From NCBI GenBank assembly GCA_905182995.1, contig CAJJDP010000031.1, positions 329,986 to 393,985 on the forward strand: DNA of 64,000 bases, in the 5' to 3' direction. The stretch's first letter is position 1; each line of letters starts with the position of its first letter. Below the pieces are notes generated by a model, which was not told the DNA's origin, did no database searches, and worked only from the letters and a program-made list of their open reading frames with translations. The position numbers and the translations under genes are program-made. Below are positions 41,072 through 54,351 of this stretch, in pieces. The DNA comes from Paramecium octaurelia. Taxonomy: Eukaryota > Ciliophora > Oligohymenophorea > Peniculida > Parameciidae.

Positions 41072-44000
41072 ATGAATTCTGACTTAAACCTATCATAGTA
41101 ATCTTAAGGTAATAACAATTCTAAATATTCTAGAAATGTTAGTAGAGAAGTAATAATCAATTTCTGAGATATTAATCAAAGCATTTGCAGAAAAATCAAA
41201 TTTGTAAAAAGCATAATTATAGTTCAAAGGGAACAAAATTATTTCTAATTGGTGGAAGTGGGGCAATAAAGAGAAGAATTTGGAATAGAATTGGATGATG
41301 ATGATCTTACTTTAATTTCAGAAAACATTTTCAAACATTCTATTAGACGATGTTGCAATACTGATGAGTTATTTATTATCTTGTTTCTCAAAGGATAAAT
41401 TGCATATATTTTCAATGAAGTTATTTAGAGAATGTAAATGATTTATCCAAATTAATAAGTGATAAATTAATAGATTATCCTAAAGGATAGCAGATTTTAA
41501 GAAATATATAACAAATATAATATTTAAAATGGGAATAAACAGTTGGAAGTGACAATAATTTTTATTGGAATGTCTTTTGGAAAGGAGAAAAAGTAGGAGG
41601 AGGCATCTAAGATTAGAATGGCTAAAAATAGGGCAAATGGATAGAATTATACGAAAATTATAATGAGTAATTTGATATTATAAGTAAGTCTTGCTCGTGT
41701 TTACTTTATTGGAGAGTATGTGGATGGAAAGAGAATAGGAAATTGGTTAACTTTATTTGATGGCAAAATTCTGTAATTAAATTTAATCTAATTTAGTTGC
41801 AATGGGTTGTTTGATGAGAATGGACTTAAGACAGGAAATTGGGTTGAGTTGCTTTCAAATTTTTCAATGTTTCATATTTTGTAATATTAATTCAATTAGT
41901 TATAACTAAATTTTCTTAAGAGGAGAATATTAAAAAGGACTAAAAATAAATTAATGGGATATAATTTATAACTATTAAAAATTGTATGTATTTTACATGA
42001 AATAGTCCAATTGGATTCTACAATGATAAAGGGCTTAAATAAGGACCCTGGATTGACTTAAGTAGAAAATTCTTATAGTATTTTATATGTTCGATTATCC
42101 AGTTATAGGAGAATTTAAGAAAAAGGAGAATACGAAAATGGAAGGAGAATAGGGAAATGGTAGATCATAATAAATGATGAACTAGTGTAAGAAATTTTAT
42201 AAGTCTTTTAGCGGTGCAAAATTCTATGACTAAAATGGGTTATAATAAGGCAAGCAAACAGAGTTGCTCTAAGATTTAACAAAGTATACACAAATATGTT
42301 ATAGGTTTTAGAGAATTTTTCATCATATAAGAAGGTGAATATTTAGATGGGAAAAGGGTAGGACAATGGTTGATAGTTTTAGAAGAAAAAACAATGTATG
42401 TTATTATTGATCTAATTAATTTTAGAGTTGGAGGTGGCTTTTATGATACTGATGGGCTAAAGACTGGGAAATGGGTTGAAATTCAACAAAAAATGAATGA
42501 AATTCCAAGTTTGAAATAATTTTTAAGACTTTATAGTTAATTTTGAAGGGGAATACATAAGAGGAAAGAGAGTTGGGAATTGGAATTTGAAATAAAATTA
42601 AAACTCAATGTATTTAATGAGAAATTTAACTATTAGTGGTGGGGGCACATTCAATGAATATGGTGAAAAAACAGGAAGATTTATTGAGTTGTACAAGTTT
42701 ACTCATTAAAATTGTTAAAATTAATAAATTATTATAGTCATATGGAAAGGTGAATATAATAATGGTAGGAAGTGTGGAAATTGGTAAATTTTGTTTAGGG
42801 GGAATGCAATGTAATAATTTTATTGTTAAATTTAGCGGAGGAGGAACTTATGATGAGAATGGTTTAAAAGATGGAAAATGGATTGATATGCAAGAAGATT
42901 TTTCTGAGTAAATTTATAAATAATTCTAAAATTAGATTCAACTAAATTATAAATGTTACAGAATATAAAAATGGACAAATAATACGATAATTAGAAACTC
43001 AATTATGGGGAAAAATGATGTAAAGAGTAGATAGTTATAAAAGTGCTGGAGGTTTTTATGATCTTGATAACCATAAAACTGGAAAGTGGATTGAATTAGG
43101 AGAAAGATATAATGGGTAATTGCTTGATGATTATATAAATGAAGAGTCTCACATGTGAAAAATATTGGAAATTACATTAATGGAAAAAAGAGTGGAAGAT
43201 GGGAGATTCAATATGATAATAGTATAAAGTAAAAGAGATCTTATAATAATTTTAGAGGAGGTGGGACATATGATGAAAAGAACGAGAAAAATGGTGAATG
43301 GGATGAGCTTCATTCTAACTTTTAAAGGTCTTCGTTATAAATCATCTTTTTTATAGTAATAAAGCAATCTAAACTGGAAATTATCAAAACGGAACGAAAG
43401 TTGGAAAATGGGAATTAAAATTAAATGGCTAAATAATGTATTAAGCCAATCTATATTAGTGGGGGTGGACAATTTGACGAAAATGGTTTGAAACACTCAA
43501 AATGGATGGATTTACATCAGACATCTTCAGAGTAAGAATTTAAATATTTTAAGATATAACCAAATCTTCAACGTAGAATAGTACCAATATGGTCAACAAA
43601 TGGGCATATATTAGAGAATTCATAAACGAAATGTGATGTAATAATCTATGGATAATTAATAGTGAAAATGGGCAATTAAACTAGAATGGATTGAAACATG
43701 GAAAATGGATGGAATAACATGAATTCTACAACGAATAGTTACAAAAATATTAAATATTAGCTAGTAGATAATCTTTAATGGAGATTATAATAATGGTAGT
43801 AAAACTGGAAAATGGGAGGCTGTGTTTAAAAAATAAAATATGTAGATATTTGAATTATCTAAAGTGGCGGAGGTGTTTATGATGATAATGGTCTGAAAGA
43901 TGGGTTTTGGATTGATTTATGCTAAAATTTCACAGAGTAATATCAATTTACTATATATAGTGTTCGATAAGTTACTTTTGCAGGGATGTACAATCATGGA

Positions 44001-44320
44001 AAAAGAATTGGAAAATGGGATTTCATTTTCAAAGATAATATTATGTAATAAATTCAGATAATCTAGTGGAGGTGGTTAATATTTAGAATTTGATACTAAA
44101 TAGGGTTACTGGATAGAATTGGATAGCTTTTTTTAAGAGTATAAATTAAAATTAATATTTAATAAGTGATAGATAATATTTGGGATTGGGGAATTATGAA
44201 GATGGCAAAAAAATTGGAAAATGGATTAAAATGAAAGATTAAGCAACATTGTATTGCATTTTATTAAGAGTATTTAGAGCGTAAAGAGAATATGATCTAA
44301 ATGGATGTCAAGTTAAATGA
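41072..44320 (+). CDS. MORN-like repeat protein, gene 1
   Basis: A repeat protein of about 13 tandem units, each combining 'GEY-x-NG-x-(R/K)-x-G-(K/N)W' with 'GGG-x-YD-x2-GLK-x-GKW-(I/V)-(D/E)L-x5-F'. This recalls MORN_2/YwqK-like beta-hairpin repeats. Clear examples are EYVDGKRIGNWLTLFDGKI, LFDENGLKTGNWVELL, GGGFYDTDGLKTGKWVEI, GGGTYDENGLKDGKWIDM and YEDGKKIGKWIKM. Short introns (about 18-30 nt) separate many units. The end is REYDLNGCQVK, TGA 44318-44320. The start is uncertain: ATG 41072 (MNSDLNLSQQSQ) leads to a plausible N-terminal region that joins the first repeat (KQGKWIELYENYNE) only after an unresolved frame change near 41440. One unit has lost its Trp (QQGKQTELL). MORN repeats often bind membranes or scaffold the cortex; no function is assigned. 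Confidence 0.65.
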
Positions 44321-44695
44321 AAATTTAATAAATATATCGTGATATCAATAATCATATTATTTCTAGAATAATTCTTGATCTAAATAGCTGATTCAATAAA
44401 TTATCTATTCAAATCTTATTATGATTTAGGTAGGGTGATACATTATACTTTATTATTTAATCAACTACTTAACTACATAATAGATAAATTTTACAATAAA
44501 CAGATAACTTTTAAGTACATATAAAAAATTTAAATTAATTTCAAGTTAGATAAATAATTAATTAATTTCATAATTCATAAAGTGATAGTCATATTCAAGT
44601 ATAAATAATTATTTATGTTAGAAAAAGTAGAATTATGTTTTAAAAGTAAAATACATAAGAAAGATAATTTTAATAGATTTAAAAACTAAATATTG
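44321..44695. other. Convergent intergenic region
   Basis: About 375 bp of AT-rich DNA between convergent MORN-like and WD40 genes. Nothing recognised. Confidence 0.5.
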
Positions 44696-46021
44696 TCACT
44701 CTTGATATTTTCTAATTTGAATTGCCTTTGATTTCTCATCATAAATTATTAAATATTCTCCATCATCAGTCATGGTTCCAAATATAAATTCATGCTCAAA
44801 TTCTAGTACCAATTCATTACGTAACTCTCCATAGCTATTAACCTTGATGAAATTTATAAATCTTCCATTTTTATTGACTAATATTGATTTAGATTTTATA
44901 AATTATTATGGAAAATAATATGTACAATTCATGCTTCCATTAACATCTACTTACTTTGTTAACTTAAAATCATTATTTATGCAGTCTGCTTAATATACAT
45001 CCAGTTTCTTTTTGGATTTACCTTAATATACAAACATGTAATCATTGATATAGCACAATCTATACCCTAAAGTAGTTACTGAGATAATTTAAACTATTTT
45101 CCATTAAAAATCATGAAATTATTCAATTATAAGAATTTGATTTTCAGAACCACTAGCTAATAGTTAATTACAGGAATCATTCAAAGTTATACTAATTATC
45201 TAATTTGATTGGCAACTAACTGTTTGAGAACACTACCATAGCCCATCTTATATCATCCAGAATTTAATTGATTTATCATTACTTCCTGAAATTATTAAGT
45301 CTTCTTCTGAATTCATTAATAAGCAATTGATAAAGTTTGTATGTCCTTCTAATTTCTGTTTAATATCCCAAATGCTTTTATCATCTGCTTAGTATAACCG
45401 AATTGTATGAGAATCACCACGAGCTAGAAATTACTATGATTTTTTCATAAAAAATAGACAACAAACTGGGGTTTTATTATGTCGTAATTCTTGAATGAGA
45501 TTAATTTATCCTTTATTAAATTCAAATAGTTTTATAACACCTGAGTTATATCCCCCAACCATAATTTAAGATTGCTTGCTGAATGAAAAAGCATATGCAT
45601 CTTAATCATTTTTTATTGAATTAATAAGCTCATATTTAAATGTTTTAGGTGATTTATTTTGGAAACAGGCCATATTTGTATTGAATAGTTATTAAAAATC
45701 AGCAATGCTTGAGTCTAATGCTTCTACCAAAATTTTGCATTTTTATTCCATTTTCCTTAGTATTGATTATTGTTCTTCTTAAAAATTGATTATTGATTAT
45801 CTAAACTTAAAGACATCGTTTTTTTCCATTTGTCTTAATATTTCTTATCTGAATTTGCACTTAGATTCTAACTCTTATTGAAATTATTGGTATTTTTTGT
45901 TGATCTCTTCAATATGATTGTTTAAAGTATTTATAATTAATCCAGCCATATCTGATTATCTGCTTTAGAGATCCAATATTTCTTAATAGTCAGCATCATC
46001 ACAAATCTTAGTATTATTCAT
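44696..46021 (-). CDS. WD40 repeat protein with an N-terminal coiled coil
   Basis: An intronless frame of 441 codons from MNNTKICDDADYQEILDL (ATG 46019-46021) to RKYQE and TGA 44696-44698. Residues 20-110 are Gln/Glu/Lys-rich and look like a coiled coil (LNNHIEEINKKYQQFQQELE). From about 140, WD40-like blades follow: AFSFSKQSQIMVGGYNSGVI, VCCLFFMKKSQQFLARGDSH, LEGHTNFINCLLMNSEEDLI with SGSNDKSIKFW (the clearest repeat), then ISITLNDSCNQLLASGSENQ. The C-terminal blades are degenerate. It belongs to the large ciliate families of WD40 proteins with short coiled-coil N-termini. WD40 propellers act as protein-binding platforms; the partners are unknown. Confidence 0.85.
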
Positions 46022-46260
46022 AGGTCAATAATTATTAAATTACTATAAAATTAATTTAATATAGTTAATTCTATATTTCAATGAATCATAAAAATTATTT
46101 AGAAATTTGTCACTTGGTCTATAGGGTAAGCATTATCCATCATGAATTTCAAAATCTGAGTTTAGGTGTTAGATCGATATAATTTACAATTAATATAAAA
46201 TTACCCTATAAATTTGATTTATATTATTGAAAATAATAATTATAACATGTTCCTCTATAA

Positions 46261-47166
46261 ATGAAATTCACTGAAGATAAAGATTGTGTTTTATTAGATT
46301 TAAACTAAATATAATTCAAATATGAGCTAAAATAAAAAAGCAGCAACCAAAAATAAACTCATTTTTAGAGAAATTTCCAAAAATTTATGAAATGACAATT
46401 ATGGATTAATTAAAGTCTAACTTATTCAAGAGAATTTTTAATTATTAAAGGAAGAAAATAAATTTAATCATGTGCTGTATTTAACTTATGGTTAGATCAT
46501 ACTTTTGAAATTTAGAAATGTGAATATGAAGGAATCAATGTTACGGATCTATTTCTCCTTATCAAATTAGAATCAGAATACCTGTACTTTAAATTTCCTA
46601 TTCTTGTAATTAAAAAAAGGTATTATATTTAGCATATTCAAATACCGATAATTTTGGAATTTATATCGTTAAAAGTGAAATTAATAATTAGTATTTTTAT
46701 CACCTTTCATTTAGATGATGAAAACGAGTAATAATCACTTTCTCATATATTAGAAACGTTTAGATTTGAATACCAATTAGATATTGTCTTAGCGATATGC
46801 GAATTAACTAGTTAACATCAATTAATTAACATTTTTTATATTTCATTTTTAACGATTTTCATATTGAAATTGATTTATAAATATTAAATTTGTTAAGACA
46901 GTGAGAATCTAAAGAAGAGTCAAACATTATCTAAGCATGAATTCAATCTTTTAATATTAATGATATCAGATAAATTAATAACATCTTAGAAGTGTAATTG
47001 TTCAAAGTATTATAACTTGCTGCTTTTTTATTTTAAGGGCATATGCATTTTGAAATAAGAAGTTTTTGAAATTCAATTACACAATTTATTAAGTATTATA
47101 CAAATGATTCTCATATATAAATATTAATATAAGATACTTAGTAAGCAATTACGTTTAAGTTTCTGA
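46261..47166 (+). CDS. Unrecognised, interrupted reading frame (possible gene or pseudogene)
   Basis: Coding-like stretches occur in order but in different frames. An N-terminal piece near ATG 46261 (MKFTEDKDCVLLDLNQIQ) is followed by NYGLIKVQLIQENFQLLKEE and VLYLTYGQIILLKFRNV. From 46705 a long open stretch runs to TGA 47164-47166 (SLSHILETFRFEYQLDIVLAI, hydrophobic IFYISFLTIFILKLIY, KCNCSKYYNLLLFYFKGIC). A 24-nt GTATTTTTATC..TTTAG intron (about 46691-46714) would join an upstream frame to the last block. Other joints are not resolved. The hydrophobic stretches suggest a membrane protein. It ends only about 40 bp before the next gene. Confidence 0.35.
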
Positions 47167-47208
47167 TTATTTTGATGCATCTTTTGTATTTAATATATTA
47201 ATACTAAA

Positions 47209-50200
47209 ATGATTTTGTTTATGTTGATGACATTCAATAAAAAAAGAATACGTCAAGGCTCCCTTTACTTTTCTATATTTATTGATCTGATCTTACAAAG
47301 TCAGATATGTCATTTTACAATGGCATAAACGGAGATCAGCAGGTCCTTTTTCTCTCCTATTAGTTCAGATGATAGTAAGTATATTGATGACATTTTAGAT
47401 TGGAAAACTTATTTTGCTGAGTCTTCACCTTATATAACAGATTGTGGAAGTTCATATATTTTTGGAGGTCTTTCTATCTTTACTTACTAGACAACAATAA
47501 CAAAGACTTTCATTCTTCCTCCTCATAGCAAATTGAAGATCGAATTTAAATTCTGGAGGTACCTATAATAATTATATTTAGATTGACTTCTTGGTTTGGT
47601 TCGTTTTATATATTTTATATTGATGGCTTCAAAGCACATGATGATAACCCTAACACTTCAACAGGCACTTAAATTTGTGGTGTTGGAACTCAAGGATAGG
47701 TTTATTAAATTAGTCAAGAATTTGATCATGATGGAAACAGTGCAATAGCAACACTAATTTCGCAGTAAATGGGTTCATATTGGGGGATTTCTGATTTCAT
47801 ATTATATGTTTAGAAATGTCCTAAAGGATGTGAATTCTGTGATACGATTGGAAACTGTTTACAATGGAATAGAATGCTGGCATTTTTTAAGAATATTCTT
47901 GTTACAGGGGGAGAAGGATGGGCAAGAGACTATTTTCCATATGATGGAACTGGAGAATGTGGAAGTAAATAAAGTTATATCTAGGTTTTTGGTTTTATGG
48001 ACCTTTTTTAATGACTGAAAAGATTTCAATAGATTTGAATTTATCCGATCCACACACCAAGTTTAAAATATAATTTAAATTTTTGTGCGCATATGTGACT
48101 GGATCAATTACTATAAGAGTAATTGGTAATGGGGGTTTATTAACAAATTATGCATACCCTTTGAATATTATTACTACTACTAATATTATTTGCGGTTCGT
48201 ATTTAAAATTAGATAAAGTTTATATAGGAGAATTCATGAGCAGCGATCCAATTTTGACTTTTACTTTAGACATTTCCGCATTTAACACTGTGTCTAGTTC
48301 AACACCTTTTTATGGTATAAGAGATTTTGAAGTATTTACAGATGCAGAGAAAAAATAAGTGTAAAATGATAGTGATAGTGGCATCATTTGCAGTGACAAC
48401 AATATATATGCTTTTGATGGGTGTTTTTCTTATATTTATGATTGCAATGAAGGTTGCAATAACTGTGTAAAGGGTCTTTGTATTTAATGTTTATCTCCTT
48501 GGGTATTAAATAAAATTTCAGGATAATGTGTCTCAAAATGTGGAGACTAAATAGTTGTATCTTCAGAATAGTGCGATGATGGTAATTATCAACCTTATGA
48601 TGGATGTTATGAATGTTAGTTTTCTTGCCCTTTAAATTGTAAGGTTTGCTAATATGGAAAATGTTTGATTTGCGACTAGTCATATCAATTAATTGATAAT
48701 AATTGCTAATTTAATTGCATAGAGGATGAAAATTTAAGTCAATATTAAGACTATAATAATGAAGGTCACTATTGTTAAATTTCAAAATTTTTAATTAATC
48801 CTTACTTACAGCATGCGATGTTAAATACTGATATTTAGGTTTAATATGATAGCGATTCATGTAAAATTGATAATTATGGAATTTTCGCTTATATATATGA
48901 TATGTGCCCTTTTGAAATACCTCAGAACTGCAAAATTTATTTTTTAAATTAATGTTAGATTTGCTAAGATGAGTATGATCTATCTAATAATAATTATTGT
49001 ATTCCTAAATGTGGTAATGGAATTATATAAGAATATGAATAATGCGATGATGCTAATTTAGAATAGTTTGATGGATGCTATTATTGTAATAGCAATTGTC
49101 AATTAGAATGTGTAGAATGTTATTATTCTCAATGTTTTCAATGTATTGAAGGATGGAATTTAATTAATTTTAAATGTTTCTCCGAATGTGGGGATGGTAA
49201 AATTGCATTACTTTCTGAATAGTGTGATGACTAAAATAATAATAGCAATGATGGATGCTTTGAATGTAAATTTGAATGTTCATAAAATTGCTTATTTTGT
49301 AATCTTAATTTTGATTGTTTATAATGTTAGAAGTATTATGAAGTTTAGAATAATAGCTGTGTTCCTAATTGTGGGGATGGATTAATATTTGAAGGATTCG
49401 AATAATGCGATGACGGAAATGATATTGAATTTGATGGTTGTTATAAATGCTAATTCTCATGTTAATAAAATTGTTAAATATGTGATTAATACTAATGTCT
49501 AGATCCTAGAGTTAATTAATGTGAATATGGTTAGTAATTGATTGATGATTAATGTCTTTCAATTTGTGGGGATTTAATTATTGCACCTGATGAATAATGC
49601 GATGATGCTAATGAAATTCCTTTTGATGGATGCTATTAATGTTAATATTCCTGTTCTTTAAATTGTATGGATTGTATGGATGGACAATGTTTAAAGTGTG
49701 ATAATGGATATGAAATAATGGATAATCTTTGTCTTGACATTTGTGGAAATGGTATTAAAACTGAAAAAGAAGAATGTGACGATAAAAATTTAATAACTCA
49801 AGATGGATGCTCTGATGAATGCAAAGTTGAAATTAATTGGACTTGTTCACAAATAAATTTAGAAACAAGCATCTGTCTGTTAATGAAGCCTCCTCATTTC
49901 AACTTATTATTCATTAATCAAACATATGACTCCTTCTTTGTAGAAATGTAGATTACAAGCTAAGTCAAATTATAAGATTCTCAATCAAACTTAACCTAAA
50001 GTTTGCAGCTCTCCTTAATTGATATAGATATCTCTCATTATATTATTTATGAATATGTTTTAGTAGAGCCAAATGTCATATCAGTATAGGATATAAACTA
50101 TTTATTTTAAATTAAATTTTTAAAATAAGAAACTATGGATATTTACTTTTAAGTCTCATTCGACACTGAACTTGTTGATCAATATGGGTTTTCAGTTGAA

Positions 50201-51424
50201 AATTAATAATGCAAATTACATTTAAGAAATCCGATAGTATTAAGCGATATAGAAAGAACAGTATCTCATAAAATGAGCTCATTAAATATGTATATGCTCA
50301 TTGGACTTGGTGTATCTAGCTTTATTATTTTATTGTCTGGTAATCCTGTTGAATGCTTTGAGGTTTTGGATACCTTATAGTATTAATCTAATCTAAAATA
50401 CATTAATTCGAATTACCCAGAAAATGTAATGATTTATTTTGAATCCTCTTAAGTAGTAACAATAATTCCAGTTTTGGAAAAGTTATAATTCCTTGACTTA
50501 TTTAATATTGTGATTGGGTAGGAACAAATCTAAGCATATGAAAAATTTCTATTTTATGATGTTAATGCCGAATTAATCAGTAATTTATCTGGATTAATTG
50601 CCTAACTAGTGATAGTAGTATTATTGCTTATTGCATCCAAAATATACTTCTGGATTTTCATTAAAAAATGTTATAATAAATTCAGGATTTTTATTTACAA
50701 TAACAATAAATTTTATTTTTCTAAATAGCTAGTCTTAATAATACATATGCTTAATCAATTAAGTATTCAAATAAATTAACTAATATCAATAAATGGGATT
50801 GTGTATATTATCTAAGCAAATAGTTGGGATTTAATTTTCAAGACTTTGTTGTATCTATACTCTTAAAAGGAAAAGAATCTTAGAAATTAATTCTAAAATA
50901 TATTTGCATGCACTTTTATAATTTGTATTTTAGTATTGCTCTCCTCTATTTTTTCATTAAAGAGGTCTAACATAAAATTAAAGAAAAGAAATATGCATCT
51001 CCATGAAGGCTTGATGGTTGCGAAAAAGTTTTTTTTTCTTTTAGTTCTAATAGGATTTCAAAAAAGTTCACTAACACAGTCTGTTTTGTTGTCGTTGATA
51101 AATACTATCTACATAACAATTATTATCCTTTGTTAGGTTGTCTCTAAAAAAATTGATTTAATTTTGATTCTTATGTTTGAATTACCAGTTATATTGTTTA
51201 CTCTGCTTAACATTGCTTATGAACAAACTTATGCAAATTTCTTGGGCTTTAAATCCCAAATTTTAATTGGATTTGGGTAGATAGGACTTCTGTCTTTTGG
51301 GATATTGGCACCATTAATAAAATATGTATATCAAATCAAAATTAAATTTAAAAGACTAATTTAAAAGTGGATTCAATAAAAAGTAAATAAATAATAACCT
51401 GCTAGTGCCTCTCTTTTTTTATGA
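47209..51424 (+). CDS. Cys-rich DUF4215-repeat membrane protein
   Basis: A large surface or secretory-pathway protein of about 1,380 residues. The N-terminus (MILFMLMTFNKK..SLYFSIFIDLIL) can serve as a signal. Two related beta-rich domains follow (IFGGLSIFTYQTTITKTFIL; YIQVFGFYGPFLMTEKISID), each preceding a Cys-containing stretch. Five or six DUF4215 repeats occur between about 48500 and 49850, with the hallmark 'CG-(D/N)G-I..EQCDD-x-N..DGC-x-(E/Y)C' (CGNGIIQEYEQCDDANLEQF, CGDGLIFEGFEQCDDGND). A long extracellular region comes next, and several hydrophobic membrane segments fill the C-terminal third (LIAQLVIVVLLLIASKIYFW, TFIICILVLLSSIF, LLSFGILAPLIKYVY). It ends QQPASASLFL at TGA 51422-51424. 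A 23-nt intron (GTACCT..TTTAG) lies near 47560, and another intron or frame problem lies near 48010. The fold suggests an adhesion or sensory receptor. Confidence 0.8.
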
Positions 51425-51996
51425 AATAAATTTTCGTTAAATATAACTTAATGTTATAATTTTATATTCATATTCTTAAGTAAAATATCAACAGTAACAC
51501 AATAAGTAAAAAATAATTGCCAATTTCTCTTATAAATAATTTTATAAACTGATAGGAGTTGAAAGTATTCTAAGGGAAAACCTAGTAAATCTTCAAAATT
51601 TAAGTTTAAAGTAATATAATTATCAATTAATACAATACAAAATTGAAATAGGATCAGACAAAAGTATTTTTAACTTTAAGATTTACAAAACTCCTAAATC
51701 AATTTGAAATGCATTCAAATTTTTGACTTAGATAAATTTGATTTCGTTTAAGAACTTAAGTAATAATAGATAAATAATGTTAAATGTGAATTAGGATTAA
51801 TATTCGAAACTCAAATATGCATTGTTTTTATGTAAAATGGATATAATAAACTATTAATTTCGATAATAAAGCAACAACAAGTATGATATGAAATAATATT
51901 TGTTAATTTATATAAGGATAAAAATATTTTGTTTTTATAAAAATAATTAATAGAATAGTTAAGAGACAGATAAAATAGATATAGCGACACATTATT
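51425..51996. other. Convergent intergenic region
   Basis: About 570 bp of AT-rich DNA between convergent genes. No feature recognised. Confidence 0.45.
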
Positions 51997-53816
51997 TCAT
52001 ATTATTTATTAAATTATAAAAACACCTGATTTCTCCCCATTAACATATTCTCCAACGATGACTTTCTCCTGCCAAGACTAACTTGAAAACTTATCTACCA
52101 AGTCTGTCCATTATCCATTTTTTATTCCATTTAGATAAGAACCACCCCCACTACAAATACTGATTAAATTATAAATACATAATTTTTTCTTAACTATCAT
52201 TAGATTTGTTTTTCCAAATTATATCCCACCAACCATTTTTATACCCTTTTGTATATTCGCCAGACCAAAAAATTTAATATTTACTTAGATTTTGTTAAAA
52301 ATTGAGATACATACTTAAAATATATTTAATGCAACTCACAAGACTTTCCTATTTAACAACCGTTTTCATAAAATCCTGTTCCTCTTTAATTTTGATTTAT
52401 TGTTTACATATTTTAATAATTCTCTTAATGATTTGTTCTGAAAAGGATTTTCCACTGTCCTTATTTTAAGCCTTCATCATATACGCCAGTCTGAATAACC
52501 TAACGTTAACTTAAATAGAATAGAGCTACAATACTTTTCAAAATTAGGATGTAGATCCACCCATTACTTTATTTTTCTTCCATTAAAATATAGACCTCCT
52601 CCGCTATTAAGATAGTGATAATTTTATTTTACATAATATTAAACTCATCTTATCTAATTCCTTTATATTGTGTATTCCATTATCCAATTTTTACCCCATT
52701 AAAATATTCTCCAGCATAAATTACTTAACATTAACTACAATATAAGTCAATAAATTAAACTTATGAAAATTATCATGTATTTCCTTCCACCTTCCTGTCT
52801 TTTTATTATTTATGTACAACCCTCCACCTCTAGTATATTTTAAGAAGATTTTCTACATATCTTGATAATCAAATAGTTCAGTCATTTTGAACTAAATCTT
52901 CCAAAAACCAACCTTAATACCATTTTAATAGTCTCCAATCTAAATGACTTAATTTTATCTAAAACTCTCAATTGAAAATACATCCAAAAATGTTATTCTA
53001 ACTCCACCCATCTTCCATCTTTCAAGCCTTTCTAATTATAATTTCCTCCAGCCCTAAAATTTCACAAAATTATTACAGTATTATCGATTATTTGCTTAAA
53101 ATGTCCCATTTCCCTACCTTCTTACCATCTCTATATTCTCCAAATTCCAAAACTTAACAAAGACTTTAAAATCTATAATTTAATACTCCCAAAATTATTC
53201 AGATACTTCAAATGACCTTCCTTATTAGAGTCCGTCTTTGTCATAAGTGCATAAACCTCTTTGTATTATTTTAAGTAAATTAGCTTAAATTACATTATTT
53301 AAAATTATTCCCTTTGTTGTTGTCGATACTACATTTCCCAAATACCGAATTTCTTTCCATTTTTGTATTCACCTTTAAGAATAACTTAACATCGACTCAT
53401 AAAATATAAATAGTAGTTTACTCCCAATATTAATTGAAAAACTCAAGCCATTTCCCTGTTTTCAAGTTACTTTTATTATAATATCCTCCAACACCCAATT
53501 TTTTACCTTTCCAAAAAGCCTACCAATTTCCACATTTCATATTGTCATTATTAGATTCTCCATCCCATTTGGCATATTTGATCATTTCGATATTCTTGAT
53601 TATTTCAAGGTTGTCTGTCTTTTTCTCTCTTAATTTTTGTAGATAAAATCAATACTTTTTTAATATTTCTCCATCCTATAAATAAATCAATTCATTCTTG
53701 CTACTATGCTAAATAATGATTTTAATTTTTTTTAATTGCCAAAAACCGCCAATTATTTGATAACCTTGAGATGTTTCTACAATTTCCTCTGTAATTTAAT
53801 AAGAATTTTGATGCAT
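51997..53816 (-). CDS. MORN-like repeat protein, gene 2
   Basis: Same family as the 41-44 kb gene, on the other strand. ATG 53814-53816 begins MHQNSYQITEEIVETSQGYQ. A conserved N-terminal region (IIGGFWQLKKIK) follows, then a 27-nt intron (GTATTG..TTAAG), then MIKYAKWDGESNNDNMKCGN. Next come seven or eight repeat units such as VGGYYNKSNLKTGKWLEFF, GEYKNGKKFGIWEM, YRDGKKVGKWDI, NYNQKGLKDGRWVELEQHF, LYINNKKTGRWKEIHDNFHK and GGGSYLNGIKNGQWTDLV. It ends GEYVNGEKSGVFII.. at TGA 51997-51999. Small introns separate units. Some units have decayed key residues (QGRSFEVSEQFWE lacks the Trp). Confidence 0.7.
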
Positions 53817-54351
53817 TGTTGTAATAACTAAAACGTAAAGAATTTATATTTTAATAAAAAAATCATTATAAAAATAAACTATTATAAAAAATGATTAATT
53901 ACATTCAAATCTTGTTCTTTTAAAGGCGTATTAGTAATCGAGAAGTATTCATATAATGCTAAACAATTAGTTGCAAGTAGTGTTAAATGTTTGATAAATT
54001 TAGATTTATTGATAAATAAAAAAACATTTGTTAATTTAGTTCTAAAAAATAACATTTTAAGTAGGTAATGGAGGAATGTAATGATTATTTCAAATAAAGG
54101 TACTCCTTCATAAAAGCAAGGTTTTCAAAGCATCTAATTTGAATAAATCATAAATACATTAGTTGAAATTTATTGTTATATTGTTGAATCATAAAATCAA
54201 ATTTGTGATTATTTAAATAATGACTTTATATTTAGGTTCCTGATAATTTCTGTTATTGAAATTACTTAAATAAGTTGTGATAATTGAGCAAGATTAATTT
54301 TAATAATTATAGTAAACTTTTTTGATTATTCAATTACAACTTGCATAACGA
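53817..54351. other. Divergent intergenic region between two MORN-like genes
   Basis: About 535 bp, AT-rich, between head-to-head paralogues, probably containing both promoters. Nothing further recognised. Confidence 0.5.

Noticed and set aside
48384-48683. 99-codon - frame with many His/Lys
   Set aside because: Antisense to the DUF4215 Cys-rich gene, whose + frame is continuous and shows family motifs.
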